Of a stretch of 9,213 nt of DNA, positions 1 to 7,600 are shown piece after piece. Position numbers and translations under genes: made by a program. The first letter of the stretch is position 1; every line of letters begins with the position of its first letter. This stretch comes from Spirochaetales bacterium. GTDB taxonomy: Bacteria; Spirochaetota; Spirochaetia; SZUA-6; DRHE01. Where the stretch lies: the NCBI GenBank assembly GCA_023136785.1, contig JAGLQP010000048.1:1-9213 (forward strand), given 5' to 3'. The notes under the pieces are model-generated. The model ran no database searches, was not told the origin of the DNA, and was given only the letters and a program-made list of their open reading frames with translations.

Positions 1-60
1 ATTTGCACACAACCCCAATGCTGAGCAAGGTTGCGTTTCAGAATGGGTCAAATTGCCTCT

Positions 61-450
61 TCACAGCCGTAGATCACCGTGGATCTTGTACACCTGGCCA
101 TCCCGTTCGATCTTCAGCTCCCGATCGGGAAACTCCCTGGGCAGCTCCTCCCGCAGCCGTTCTACAGCCTCCTCCTCGATCTGGTTGCGGAGGTACTGAG
201 GTACCCGCGTCAGGGTGACCATGCGAACCTCTACCACATATCCGGGGCCGCGCTTCGACCCGTATCCGGCGCTAAAACTGGCGCCCAGGTTGAACAGTCC
301 GTCGTGGGCTTTGCTGGAGGTTGTTCCCCGGGTCGGCCGCGCCGGGTGGAGCGGATATTTACGACCGTACTTCTCCTCGAGATGGTCGTCGACTCGGTCA
401 AACACTCTCTTGAGCTTGCTCTCCCACTCTTCGATTTTGTGATGTCGCAT
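61..450 (-). CDS. Conserved-looking hypothetical protein, 129 aa
   Basis: I cannot assign a function. The product is small, highly charged and soluble, with no signal peptide or membrane segment. It appears to have an N-terminal amphipathic helix (about residues 4-28, rich in E, K, R and D). A basic, proline-containing linker with Gly-Thr-Thr follows (about 31-46), then a glycine- and aromatic-rich core (about 50-70, including GLFNLGASFSAGYGS). The C-terminal half looks like alternating strand and helix, ending in a short strand pair after DRELKIERDGQVYKI. The frame stays open upstream to 549, but that extension is low-complexity, Cys/Pro-rich and unlike a protein start, so I chose the ATG at 450. 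The only ribosome-binding-like sequence there is GGAAG, directly abutting the ATG, so the start is not certain. The gene diverges from the DUF5312-like gene. A minus-strand TTGACA lies at 549-544, but I see no good -10 at the right distance. Confidence 0.7.
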   Translation of the reverse strand: MRHHKIEEWESKLKRVFDRVDDHLEEKYGRKYPLHPARPTRGTTSSKAHDGLFNLGASFSAGYGSKRGPGYVVEVRMVTLTRVPQYLRNQIEEEAVERLREELPREFPDRELKIERDGQVYKIHGDLRL

Positions 451-561
451 CTTCCATACAACCCGACGCCTTGGCCAACCAGGGCAGGGCTCATCTATGC
501 ATTGGGTGGGCTTCGATGAAGTTGGGCATGTTTCGACCGAACCTGTCAACCAAGGCGTTTT

Positions 562-590
562 TTGAAAAATTCATACTGCCAATTTATTCT
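562..590 (+). promoter_or_regulatory. Candidate sigma70 promoter P1 (upstream)
   Basis: TTGAAA at 562-567 and TATTCT at 585-590 are separated by exactly 17 bases, in the divergent intergenic region and facing the DUF5312-like gene. Transcription would begin near 597, leaving a leader of roughly 68 bases before the ATG at 665. The -10 is a weaker match than that of P2. Confidence 0.4.
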
Positions 591-622
591 GACGATTGCC
601 GTTCGTCAATACCATAGCCGGA

Positions 623-651
623 TTGACCTGGCACCAATGTGGTACTAGAAT
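623..651 (+). promoter_or_regulatory. Candidate sigma70 promoter P2 (start-proximal)
   Basis: TTGACC at 623-628 and TAGAAT at 646-651 are separated by exactly 17 bases, close to the sigma70 consensus in both boxes. Transcription would begin near 658, only about 7 bases before the preferred ATG at 665, so a transcript from here would be nearly leaderless. The boxes lie inside the longest open frame, which begins with TTG at 596. This is one reason for rejecting that start. Confidence 0.5.
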
Positions 652-664
652 AGTGAATATCGAT

Positions 665-2362
665 ATGGAAGATCCCGTTGTGTTCGATCAATTGGTTAAA
701 GAACTGAACAACCAAGAGCGAAGAGCGCTCCTGGTGCGGATTCAGAACTTGGTACCCGTTTATTCACAGCCGTTGAACCCGGAGGAAGGGTTTTCAGTCT
801 TTGTGCCCGAAAATGAGCTTGCAGATCTCAACTTGTTTGAACGGATATTTCTTTTTTTCAAATCCCTGTTCACACACAAAGACAGGGCGACCCTGCTTCG
901 CGAGCGTTATTTAAAACATCGAACCCTTGAAATCGAGCGTAACAATCCTAGCTTGATACACGGTTCCGCGTCCCGGTTTCAAGCAGGTATGTATGAAGAA
1001 CTTCGTGCGCTTAAAGGACAGGCCCGTATCCTTCATGGACCGCTGCAGGAAGTACTGGGTGACAGTCGAAGGGAGTTCATCGCGTTTCTGGCTCGTGAGG
1101 AGTTCAGGGATTTCCAGGAACGTTTGAATGAAGAGACGAACCCACAAGTTCTCCGGGAGAACAGTAACCTTGATGAGGAAAAACAGGTACGGGCACTCAT
1201 GCTCAGGCGCTTCGATGAGCTGATCGAAACGATCCCGAAATCCAGCAAACGGGAGCTTGCCCGGGACGCCCAGGCATTTTTCTCTCTGTATGCTTTCAGT
1301 CTCCATCCCTTCGACGCTCTGTTGTCTCCTTTCCGTGGCAAGGGCGACCTGACCGCGGACTTTGCGGATCTGAACAAGCCGCTGAAAGAACTGGCAGAAA
1401 CTCTCGAACCCGTACGGTTTCCGCCATCCGCTCGAGCCCTCTACGACCTGTTTCTCTTTCTGCATCAAGAGCGCTTGGGCGAGCGGGATTTTGATCTGGA
1501 AGATCAACTGATGATCGACATGTCCGATGTGCACTCCGCCCTGGCGGGTATTCGCAAATTTCACGAACGAGTTCCTCTACATACGATTCTGCACCTGGTC
1601 ACTCAGGACCCGGAATACTACCCCTCTGCCCGCCGGTCTATTCCAGACTGGTTTTCTTTCTATAGAGACTTCTGGCGACAGTGGGTGCATCGTCGTTACC
1701 TGGATTTCTATCATTCCCGAAGACGCGACGCTCTGCTCTCGGAAAGCTTGGAGTTTCTCAACACTAAATCGCTGCCGGGTTTGACAAATTACAGGGCGGA
1801 TAAATTCGGCAGGAATACTCCGGTCCGTCATGAATTTTCGCTGTGCTTCATCAAGGGCTTCTTGAAACATATCTTCACCCCTCTCTCCAGAGCCCTGAGG
1901 CTGATCTACCTCAATGCCGAGTTCTACAAAGAGGAGAACCGACACGCCTACACCGATGCCTTTCTCCTTCTAACCAAGGCGGAAAAGAAAATCGAAGAGC
2001 TCGAATCGATCCTGGGACCGCAGGGGGAACTTCGGGCAGCGATCCAGGGAGTCAAGGGACAGGCCCTCGGGGAAAGACTTCGGCAGAAGCGCATTCTGGA
2101 CATCCTGGTCCGGGCTGACGGAGAAGCCAGAGCCCTGGTCGATGCCCTTATCGAGCAGATTGAGAATCTCAAAGCTCTCCTGTACGGCATCTTGAAGGGG
2201 CAACCCGGTGATCGCTACGATACTCTGGTGAACTTGAATAAGATCGGCGGACCGGAGAACAGCGATCTCCGCAAGGCCTGGACCAATGCCTTGGAGAAAA
2301 CCGACCGGGGAGCGGTGCTCCTCAGAAAGATCCGGGAACTCGAAATCAACCAGTATGCCTAG
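665..2362 (+). CDS. Spirochaete DUF5312-like protein, 565 aa, unknown function
   Basis: The function is unknown. The sequence resembles a large family I know only from spirochaetes, which I believe is Pfam DUF5312; the identification is from memory. The protein is predicted cytoplasmic and mostly alpha-helical. An N-terminal helix (VFDQLVKELNNQERRALL) is followed by a strongly hydrophobic, aromatic amphipathic stretch at about 57-70 (LFERIFLFFKSLF), which might touch membrane. An aromatic/basic segment lies at about 326-355 (DWFSFYRDFWRQWVHRRY). The C terminus has heptad-like, possibly coiled-coil helices at about 435-467 and 487-510, then NLNKIGGPEN and a final helix. I see no catalytic motif. 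The longest frame opens at TTG 596. I prefer ATG 665 because promoter boxes fall between the two and the family-like sequence begins at VFDQLV. An in-frame GTG at 653 is another option. No clear ribosome binding site precedes any of them. Its stop overlaps that of pckG. Confidence 0.75.
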   Translation: MEDPVVFDQLVKELNNQERRALLVRIQNLVPVYSQPLNPEEGFSVFVPENELADLNLFERIFLFFKSLFTHKDRATLLRERYLKHRTLEIERNNPSLIHGSASRFQAGMYEELRALKGQARILHGPLQEVLGDSRREFIAFLAREEFRDFQERLNEETNPQVLRENSNLDEEKQVRALMLRRFDELIETIPKSSKRELARDAQAFFSLYAFSLHPFDALLSPFRGKGDLTADFADLNKPLKELAETLEPVRFPPSARALYDLFLFLHQERLGERDFDLEDQLMIDMSDVHSALAGIRKFHERVPLHTILHLVTQDPEYYPSARRSIPDWFSFYRDFWRQWVHRRYLDFYHSRRRDALLSESLEFLNTKSLPGLTNYRADKFGRNTPVRHEFSLCFIKGFLKHIFTPLSRALRLIYLNAEFYKEENRHAYTDAFLLLTKAEKKIEELESILGPQGELRAAIQGVKGQALGERLRQKRILDILVRADGEARALVDALIEQIENLKALLYGILKGQPGDRYDTLVNLNKIGGPENSDLRKAWTNALEKTDRGAVLLRKIRELEINQYA

Positions 2363-4227
2363 CCGGCAAATGTCGTTGGTGAAACCACTCCGGAGCCATA
2401 CTCACTTTTCGCTTCGACCAACCGAGTCTTCAGGGTTTCCAAACAGCCGCTGAAGGCAGCCGGCACCTCTTGTTCCTCTGCGTAGATCTTCTCCATCCTG
2501 TCTATCTTCTCGAGGAACTTGTCGATCCGAATCGAGAACTGCTCCTCGTACTCTCCCGGCGAATATTCCCGGTTGAAGACTTCACGAAACAGGGCTTGCA
2601 GATCCTCGTACTTGGGTATGTAGCCGATCGGGGTCTCAATCGACTGGAATTCTCCGTGCACCCTGCCCTCCATCCATAGCAGCCAAACCTTCTTGTCGAC
2701 CTTCTGGTTGAGGAACTGGCCGTCTTTCTTTAGAAAATAGTTGGTCGCAAAAACCAGAGGCGCTTCTTTCAAGCTCTGACCAAAGTTGATGTGATTCTGG
2801 ATGTAGCGGCCAAGGGGAACAACGAGAAAATCGAGATTTGCCATAGGGCTGAATGCTCGCTCCCCCCCCTTGCCGAGGGTAGCAAAGGTGGTTTCCGATT
2901 CCAGGGTGGCCCCGATAGCCACCCCATGCACCCAGTCCAAACTCTGATACACCGGTACGCAAGTATCCGAATCCCGGCCTCCGTAGATCACACCTTCGAT
3001 GGGAACCCCCTCCGGATCGTGAAGTTTCGGGTCTGCGTTCACCAGTTCGGAAATGCGGATCGTGTAGCGGGCATTCTTGTGACAGTGGCCGACGACGTTG
3101 CCGGACTCATCCTTTTCCCCCTGCTTCCAACTGTCACTGAAGTGGTTACGCCCCGTTTCGGGCAGCTCTCTGCCCATACCCAGCCAGTAGGCCTGGTCAT
3201 CGTTGATCAGCACGTTGGAGAAGATCAACTCCCGCGGTGTGGTCAAAGCTTCGTAAATCACCGGATCGTCCACGGGATTTACATCCATGATGATCCCGAA
3301 GATTCCCTGCTCGATATTGACGCCGCAGGCCTCGCCATCGGGGCCGGAGCGGATGTAGGCGATATCATCGCCAAGAATCAGCTGCCCGGGAATCATCGCC
3401 GTAGAGGTCTTTCCGCAGGCGCTCGGGAAGGCACCGGCAAAATAGGTAAGCCGGTCCTTGCCCGGAGGCTGGACCGCCATGAGGAACATGTGCTCGGCCA
3501 GCCAGTCCTCGTGATTGGCCTTATAAATAGCCAGCCTGAGGGCCAGTTTCTTCAGCCCCAGGCTGTTGCCGGCATACTGGTTGTTGGCGGACAGGACCTG
3601 ATTGCCCACAACATCGATGTAGATCCTGCGCTTGTCGACATTTTTCGTATTGTTTCGCTCATCCAAAGCCCCCGGCGAATGAATGAAGGTGAAGAAATCC
3701 GGTGAACCGTTGAGCTTTTTGAACTGCTCGTAGCCGGTACGGTAGAGAATATCCTCGCTATGAGCTACGTAGGCGGAATCCGTGATCTGCAGGGCCGGAA
3801 TTGCGAAGCGGGAGTTGAGGGGACCGAGGCAGAAAAAGCGCACCAGGGCTTCTTTTCCGGCCATTGCACCGTCCATGATTTCGAGCACCTCTTCGAGTCC
3901 CTGTTCACGGGCAATGGTGTTGATGACCTTGCTCATCTTCATCCCGGGGCTCACCAGCACACGGGTGTTCTGTTTGTCCCGGGCCTGGTCGTGGTAACCA
4001 TCGTAGTGGATCGTGTGTCCTTCCATGGCCAGCTTTTCCTCTTCTCCGTTTTTGAGAGCCAGCTGTCGGACGTAGCGGATATCTTCGGCATCGTCGGTGA
4101 TCACTGTGACCTTTTTCGGTTTGAGGAGCTTGAGATACCTTTCGGTAATCTCCATGACCGCCGGATTCTGGAGTGCCTCCAATTTCATACGATCGTCCGG
4201 ACTCAAGTGTTCGGTACTAATGTCCAC
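2359..4227 (-). CDS. pckG: Phosphoenolpyruvate carboxykinase (GTP), 622 aa
   Basis: This cytoplasmic enzyme interconverts oxaloacetate plus GTP with phosphoenolpyruvate, CO2 and GDP, serving gluconeogenesis or, in fermenters, anaplerotic CO2 fixation. Family motifs appear in order: a substrate-binding LGPLNSRFAIPALQITDS region (about 134-151), YAGNSLGLKK (218-227), WLAEHM with the metal-binding His (246), and the P-loop with the active-site Cys, FPSACGKT (267-274). These are followed by the metal-binding GDDIA (286-290), NARYT (385-389), YGGRDSDT (415-422) and DWVHG (431-435). The P-loop cysteine and these motifs distinguish it from ATP-type enzymes. The length fits the family, though the C-terminal third is divergent, as in other spirochaete versions. 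The frame extends to ATG 4257, but AGGAGG at 4240-4235, seven bases before GTG 4227, marks the real start. The gene follows the pump operon on the same strand after 94 bases and probably has its own promoter. Confidence 0.93.
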   Translation of the reverse strand: MDISTEHLSPDDRMKLEALQNPAVMEITERYLKLLKPKKVTVITDDAEDIRYVRQLALKNGEEEKLAMEGHTIHYDGYHDQARDKQNTRVLVSPGMKMSKVINTIAREQGLEEVLEIMDGAMAGKEALVRFFCLGPLNSRFAIPALQITDSAYVAHSEDILYRTGYEQFKKLNGSPDFFTFIHSPGALDERNNTKNVDKRRIYIDVVGNQVLSANNQYAGNSLGLKKLALRLAIYKANHEDWLAEHMFLMAVQPPGKDRLTYFAGAFPSACGKTSTAMIPGQLILGDDIAYIRSGPDGEACGVNIEQGIFGIIMDVNPVDDPVIYEALTTPRELIFSNVLINDDQAYWLGMGRELPETGRNHFSDSWKQGEKDESGNVVGHCHKNARYTIRISELVNADPKLHDPEGVPIEGVIYGGRDSDTCVPVYQSLDWVHGVAIGATLESETTFATLGKGGERAFSPMANLDFLVVPLGRYIQNHINFGQSLKEAPLVFATNYFLKKDGQFLNQKVDKKVWLLWMEGRVHGEFQSIETPIGYIPKYEDLQALFREVFNREYSPGEYEEQFSIRIDKFLEKIDRMEKIYAEEQEVPAAFSGCLETLKTRLVEAKSEYGSGVVSPTTFAG

Positions 4228-4234
4228 TCGGATT

Positions 4235-4240
4235 CCTCCT
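4235..4240 (-). promoter_or_regulatory. Ribosome binding site of pckG
   Basis: The minus strand reads AGGAGG here, a full Shine-Dalgarno core, with seven bases before a GTG codon at 4227-4225. It sets the start 10 codons inside the longest open frame. Confidence 0.85.
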
Positions 4241-4245
4241 TGCCT

Positions 4246-4258
4246 ATTGTTCCACAAT
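4246..4258. repeat. Small palindrome in the pckG leader
   Basis: ATTGT-TCC-ACAAT is a perfect 5-base inverted repeat with a 3-base spacer, six bases upstream of the pckG ribosome binding site. It could be a small operator or a weak RNA hairpin. A palindrome this short can also arise by chance. Confidence 0.3.
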
Positions 4259-4284
4259 CGATATTTATGATTTGGCTGACAAGC

Positions 4285-4311
4285 TTAATATTCAGCGTGG
4301 ATGAAAGTCAA
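4285..4311 (-). promoter_or_regulatory. Weak promoter candidate for pckG
   Basis: On the minus strand TTGACT (4311-4306) is followed after 15 bases by TATTAA (4290-4285). The -35 is good, but the spacing is shorter than the usual 16-18 bases. No hairpin with a T tract separates the PII-like gene from pckG, so read-through from the pump operon is also possible. Confidence 0.25.
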
Positions 4312-4321
4312 GGTCCGCTGC

Positions 4322-4615
4322 TCAGATCATATCCAGCACCGGCAGGACCACGGCTCGAAGTCCGGTGAACGGGAAATCATCCTGGAGCGCTCGGATCCTT
4401 TTCAGAATCTCCTTTTTACGGTCTCCCGGCACTACAGCCATCATCACGTTGTTCAGTGCGGGCCAGACACGATCCCCCAGGTGGGGACCGGTGGTCCCTA
4501 CCCCGCTGACATCGTGCCAGCGGGTGTAGTTCTCCACACAGCAGGAGGTCAGGACATCGAGCACCTCTTCGTCGATGGCCCGATCATAGTAGATGTAAAC
4601 CGCTACCTTATCCAC
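4322..4615 (-). CDS. PII-like small protein of the efflux operon, 97 aa
   Basis: This is probably a cytoplasmic PII-like (ferredoxin-fold, GlnB/CutA-type) protein that senses a ligand and modulates the pump or its expression; that role is inference. The pattern is strand (KVAVYIYYD), helix (EEVLDVLTSC), a long loop rich in Gly and Thr (about 33-55), strand (NVMMAVVP), helix (KKEILKRIRALQDD) and a final strand (LRAVVLPV). This matches the beta-alpha-beta-beta-alpha-beta order and the C-terminal signature of PII-like families. It is shorter than classical PII (about 112 residues), and I cannot see the uridylylated Tyr loop or the ATP-binding pattern of GlnB. A Cys-Cys pair sits at 25-26. The start is GTG 4615, preceded by GGAGG (4626-4622) at six bases. 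The gene overlaps the permease stop by eight bases, implying translational coupling. Paralogous small proteins are known beside some RND pumps. I cannot name the exact family. Confidence 0.75.
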   Translation of the reverse strand: MDKVAVYIYYDRAIDEEVLDVLTSCCVENYTRWHDVSGVGTTGPHLGDRVWPALNNVMMAVVPGDRKKEILKRIRALQDDFPFTGLRAVVLPVLDMI

Positions 4616-7600
4616 GGATCGCCTCCAGTATTTCCGGTTGCCCGTCCCCGCGTTCGGCCATCCGGCGAAGACGCCGCTTCTCCCGCCGGCCTTCGAACAG
4701 ATGGTAGAGCACGGGAATCAGAATCAGGGTGAACACCGTCGACACGAGCAAACCACCGGTCACAGTCAGAGCCATAGGCTTACGCAGCTCCGAACCGGAA
4801 CCGCCTAAGAAGGCAAGGGGCAAGAGAGCCAGGATCGTGGTCAGCATGGTCATGAGGATCGGGCGCAGACGGATTCGCCCGGCTGCCACCACGGCCCGGG
4901 TCAGTTCGTAGTCCCGTTTGCGCAGAAGGTTGGTATAGTCCACCAGGATGATCCCGTTGTTTACAACGATCCCTACCAGCATGAGGAGCCCGATTCCGGA
5001 AAAGGCGCTGAAAATCGTTCCTGTCAGCAGGTGGATCCAGATCACACCCACGAAGGTCATGGGCAGGGTAAACATGATGATAAAGGGATCCCGGAAGCTC
5101 TCGAACTGAGCAGCCATGATAAAGTAAATCAGGGTCATGGAGAGGACCAGAACCAGAACCAGATCCTTGACCACCGCCTGGATGTCCTCCCAAGATCCGC
5201 CGTAGACAATCGAGAATCCCGGCGGGATGGCCAGTTGATCCACCTGCTCCTTGATCCGGTTCACCGCGGTGCGCACGTCGCCCGTTACACCGGCGTCGAT
5301 CTCGATGACCCGCTGCTGGTTTTCCCGGCCAATGCTCACCGGACCGTAGGCCTTGTCGACCTCAACCAGGTTGGTCAGGGGAATGGAAAATCCCAGAGGG
5401 GAGGCTACCGAGATCCGATCGATATCCCGGATGGAAACGCGATCTTCGGGACGGAAGCGGACCCGTACGTCCACCTCCTCTCCTTCAAAGAGCACCGTAG
5501 CCACCGTCTCCCCGGCGAAGGCCCTCTTGATGGTGGTACCCACCTGGGCCGCAGTCAGTCCGTACTGGGCGGCCCGGTTGCGATCCACCCGGATGCGGTA
5601 CTCAGGCAGTCCCTCCTCCCTCGACACTCGAGCATCCTGGACCGTGTCCACGTTTCCCATGATCTCCTCGATCTTGACCGCCAATTCCTTGCCCTCCTCG
5701 AGATCGTTGCCCCGAACCGAGACGGTCAAACCGCCGGACATGCCCGCACCTCCTCCGCCGGGACCGAAATGCGTGGAGAAACGAACCTTGACTCCGGGGA
5801 CGTGGGCCACCAGCGGGCGCAGCACTTCTATGATCTCCCGATCCGTCCGATCCCGGTCTCCCAGGTCTTTAAGAACTATCTGAATCGATCCGCTGTTTGC
5901 CGCGGCTGTAGAGAAAAAACCGCCGGAGACACCGGCCTGGACCACGGACAGCTTTTTCTCCGGAACATTCTTCTCGACGATCTCGTAGATCTTGGCTACA
6001 GCCTCGCGAGTTGTGTCGATATCCGATCCGACAGCGGTTTCGATGTTCATGATGATCATTCCCTCATCGGATTCGGGAAACAACTCGACACCGACCCGAG
6101 GAATCAGGGCCAGGCTGCCGCCGAACAAGAGAACGATTGCGATCAGAACCAAAGCCTTGTGCCGCAACGCCCAACTCAAGGTAGCTCCGTAGATGCGGTC
6201 CAGGAACCGCAAGGCCGCACTCCGGCCTTTCAACTCCTCCTCCACATCGAGAAGGGTGTTGGATTTCTTCTTGATCGCCACCTTGCGAATCCGGCTGGAG
6301 AGCATGGGAATGACGGTCAGCGCCACCAGCAGGGAAGCGAGCAGGGAAAAGGTCACGGTAAAGGCTAAGTCGCGGAACAGCTCCCTGGCCAGGCCGCGGA
6401 TAAACAACACCAGAGGCAGGAACACCGCCACCGTAGTCAGGGTGGAGGCGATGATGGCATTGGCCATCTCCTGGGACCCGTGCCGGGCTGCTTCCCCCGC
6501 CTTGGCCCCGCTCTCCCGGTAGCGAAAGATGTTTTCTATGATGACGATCGAGTTGTCCACCAGCATCCCGATCCCCAAGGCCAGACCGCCGAGGGAGAGC
6601 ATGTTCAAGGTAAGATCGAAGAAGTACATGGCGATGATGGTGATGATGAGGGAGAGGGGAATGGATACGGCCACGATCAACGTAGTGGGAAGGTTGCGCA
6701 GGAATACGAGCAGCACGACGACCGCGAGGAAACCGCCCAGGAGGGCTATCTGCCAGACATTGGAGATAGCGTCGTTGATAAAGTCCGCAGAGACGAACAA
6801 CTCCACCAGACGGACATCCTCTGGCAGGGAACGTTTGATGGAGTCGATCCTGTCCTGGACCCGATTGGAGATCAGCACCGTGTTGGTACCGGACTGCTTC
6901 TGCACCGATAGGATGATGGCGTCATTGCGGTCCACCTTGACGTCCATCTCGTCTTCCAGGTAGCCGCTGTACACAGCGGCGACGTTTTCCAGATACACGG
7001 GCTTGCCGTTCTTGTTCCCCACGATGATGCCTCTGATTTCGGTCAGATCGTCCAACCGGCCTATGGTACGCAGGGAATACTTCCGGGCTCCTTCGGTAAC
7101 GGCTCCCCCGGTGACGTTCAGGTTTTCCGCCCTTACGACATTGACGATCTGGTCGATTGACAATCCGTAGGAGGCGAGGAGGGTTCTGTCCAGATCGATG
7201 TGGATCTGTTTCTCCAGACCTCCCTCCACCGAAACGCTGGCCACTCCGTCTATCTGCTCGAGATTCATCTTAATCGTGTTCTCGGCGATGAAACGGAGGC
7301 TCTCCAGATCGCGGCGTCCCTCGATGGATAGAACCATGACCGGGGTCATCGAGGGATCGAATTTGAACAATACGGGCTGGGAGGCGTCTTCGGGAATGAA
7401 ATCCCGAACCAGGTCGAGGCGTTCCCGCAGGTCATTGGAGGCCTCGGCCAGATCGCTCCCCCACTGGTACTCCACCACCACGATCGAGGTCCCCTCGCTG
7501 GAAGTGCTGCTGATTTTCTCGATGCGACTTGCCGAAGCTGCGGTGTTCTCGATCACCTTTGTCAGATTCTCCTCCACCTCCTGAGGTGAGACCCCGGGGT

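Noticed and set aside
8..35. Hairpin downstream of the small minus-strand gene (stem 8-14 with 29-35, 14-base loop)
   Set aside because: On the minus strand the 7-base stem needs a G-U pair and is not followed by a T tract, so it is not a convincing terminator.
451..549. N-terminal extension of the 129-residue protein up to 549
   Set aside because: The 33 extra residues are Cys/Pro-rich and unlike a protein start, and they cover the intergenic region with promoter-like sequence.
596..664. TTG start giving a 588-residue form of the DUF5312-like protein
   Set aside because: No ribosome binding site is visible, a near-consensus promoter lies inside the extension, and the family-like sequence begins after the ATG at 665.
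2791..3705. A 304-codon plus-strand open frame opposite pckG
   Set aside because: It is antisense to well-conserved PEP carboxykinase motifs, has no ribosome binding site that stands out, and its product resembles no family.
3760..4368. A 202-codon plus-strand open frame crossing the pckG start
   Set aside because: It is antisense to the N-terminal part of pckG and its leader; its composition suggests a shadow frame.
5031..6368. A 445-codon open frame on the plus strand opposite the permease gene
   Set aside because: It lies wholly antisense to a strongly supported RND permease, its product is rich in His, Asp, Gln and Arg without recognisable domains, and it is the usual shadow of a GC-rich gene.
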